Source of the DNA: Bigelowiella natans CCMP2755
Lineage: Eukaryota > Cercozoa > Chlorarachniophyceae
Assembly (NCBI GenBank): GCA_000320545.1
Contig: ADNK01002232.1
Span: forward strand, 1-20,000
Direction: 5' to 3'
DNA length: 20,000 nucleotides
Position numbers and translations under genes: made by a program. The notes beneath the pieces were generated by a model. It had not been told where the DNA came from. It worked only from the letters and a program-made list of their open reading frames with translations, and searched no databases. Positions 19,908 to 20,000 of the stretch are shown here, in pieces (positions within the stretch are counted from its first letter, which is position 1; each line of letters opens with the position of its first letter).

Positions 19908-20000
19908 AATTGGAAATACAAACGGGAAACTACCAAAATTCTTTGCCCATCCGAAGCTTGCATACGTCGCTCGTCGCGCCCCCCTCCCCCACCTCCCTGC

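Overview
The window is nuclear DNA from an intron-rich eukaryote that is very probably photosynthetic. Genes are split by short GT-AG introns full of TA, GT/AC, CT/GA and trinucleotide microsatellites. The first gene matches monogalactosyldiacylglycerol (MGDG) synthase, a plastid-envelope enzyme. Together with a bacterial-type M1 aminopeptidase N and an ankyrin-kinase gene whose repeats are each one exon, this suggests an alga, perhaps a brown alga or other photosynthetic stramenopile. The lineage is an inference; no rRNA or organelle marker is present. All exon models come from reading splice sites, reading-frame phase and family resemblance by hand, with no transcript support.

Layout: (1) 71-1013, + strand, 3' end of an MGDG synthase gene. 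(2) 1370-2225, an island packed with CTAG/GCTAGC/GCATGC palindromes. (3) 2232-7157, - strand, a complete nine-exon PepN-type M1 aminopeptidase (879 aa, all catalytic residues present). (4) 7158-7865, divergent intergenic region. (5) 7866-9265, + strand, a five-exon gene for a small lysine/serine-rich protein not recognised. (6) 9960-10605, a second CTAG island. (7) 10745-about 16169, - strand, a gene built of single-exon ankyrin repeats joined to a tyrosine-kinase-like domain. (8) 16303-18527, + strand, a nine-exon model for a secreted or membrane-anchored protein with a Cache-like sensor motif. (9) 18650-19440, a third CTAG island. (10) 19632-19907, a short unrecognised candidate ORF.

The genes do not form an obvious pathway: one serves plastid galactolipid synthesis, one peptide turnover, and two look like signalling or perception proteins. 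The most unusual part is the ankyrin-kinase gene. Its middle repeats are symmetric phase-1, 99-bp exons duplicated together with their introns. Two neighbouring exons differ more than the introns that precede them. The exon before the kinase ends in a splice donor overlapping an in-frame stop, so intron retention would give an ankyrin-only protein. The second most unusual feature is the set of CTAG islands, each lying just 3' of the genes next to it where gene orientation could be resolved. The 3' half of the aminopeptidase also has much more GC-rich codon usage than its 5' half or the neighbouring genes.
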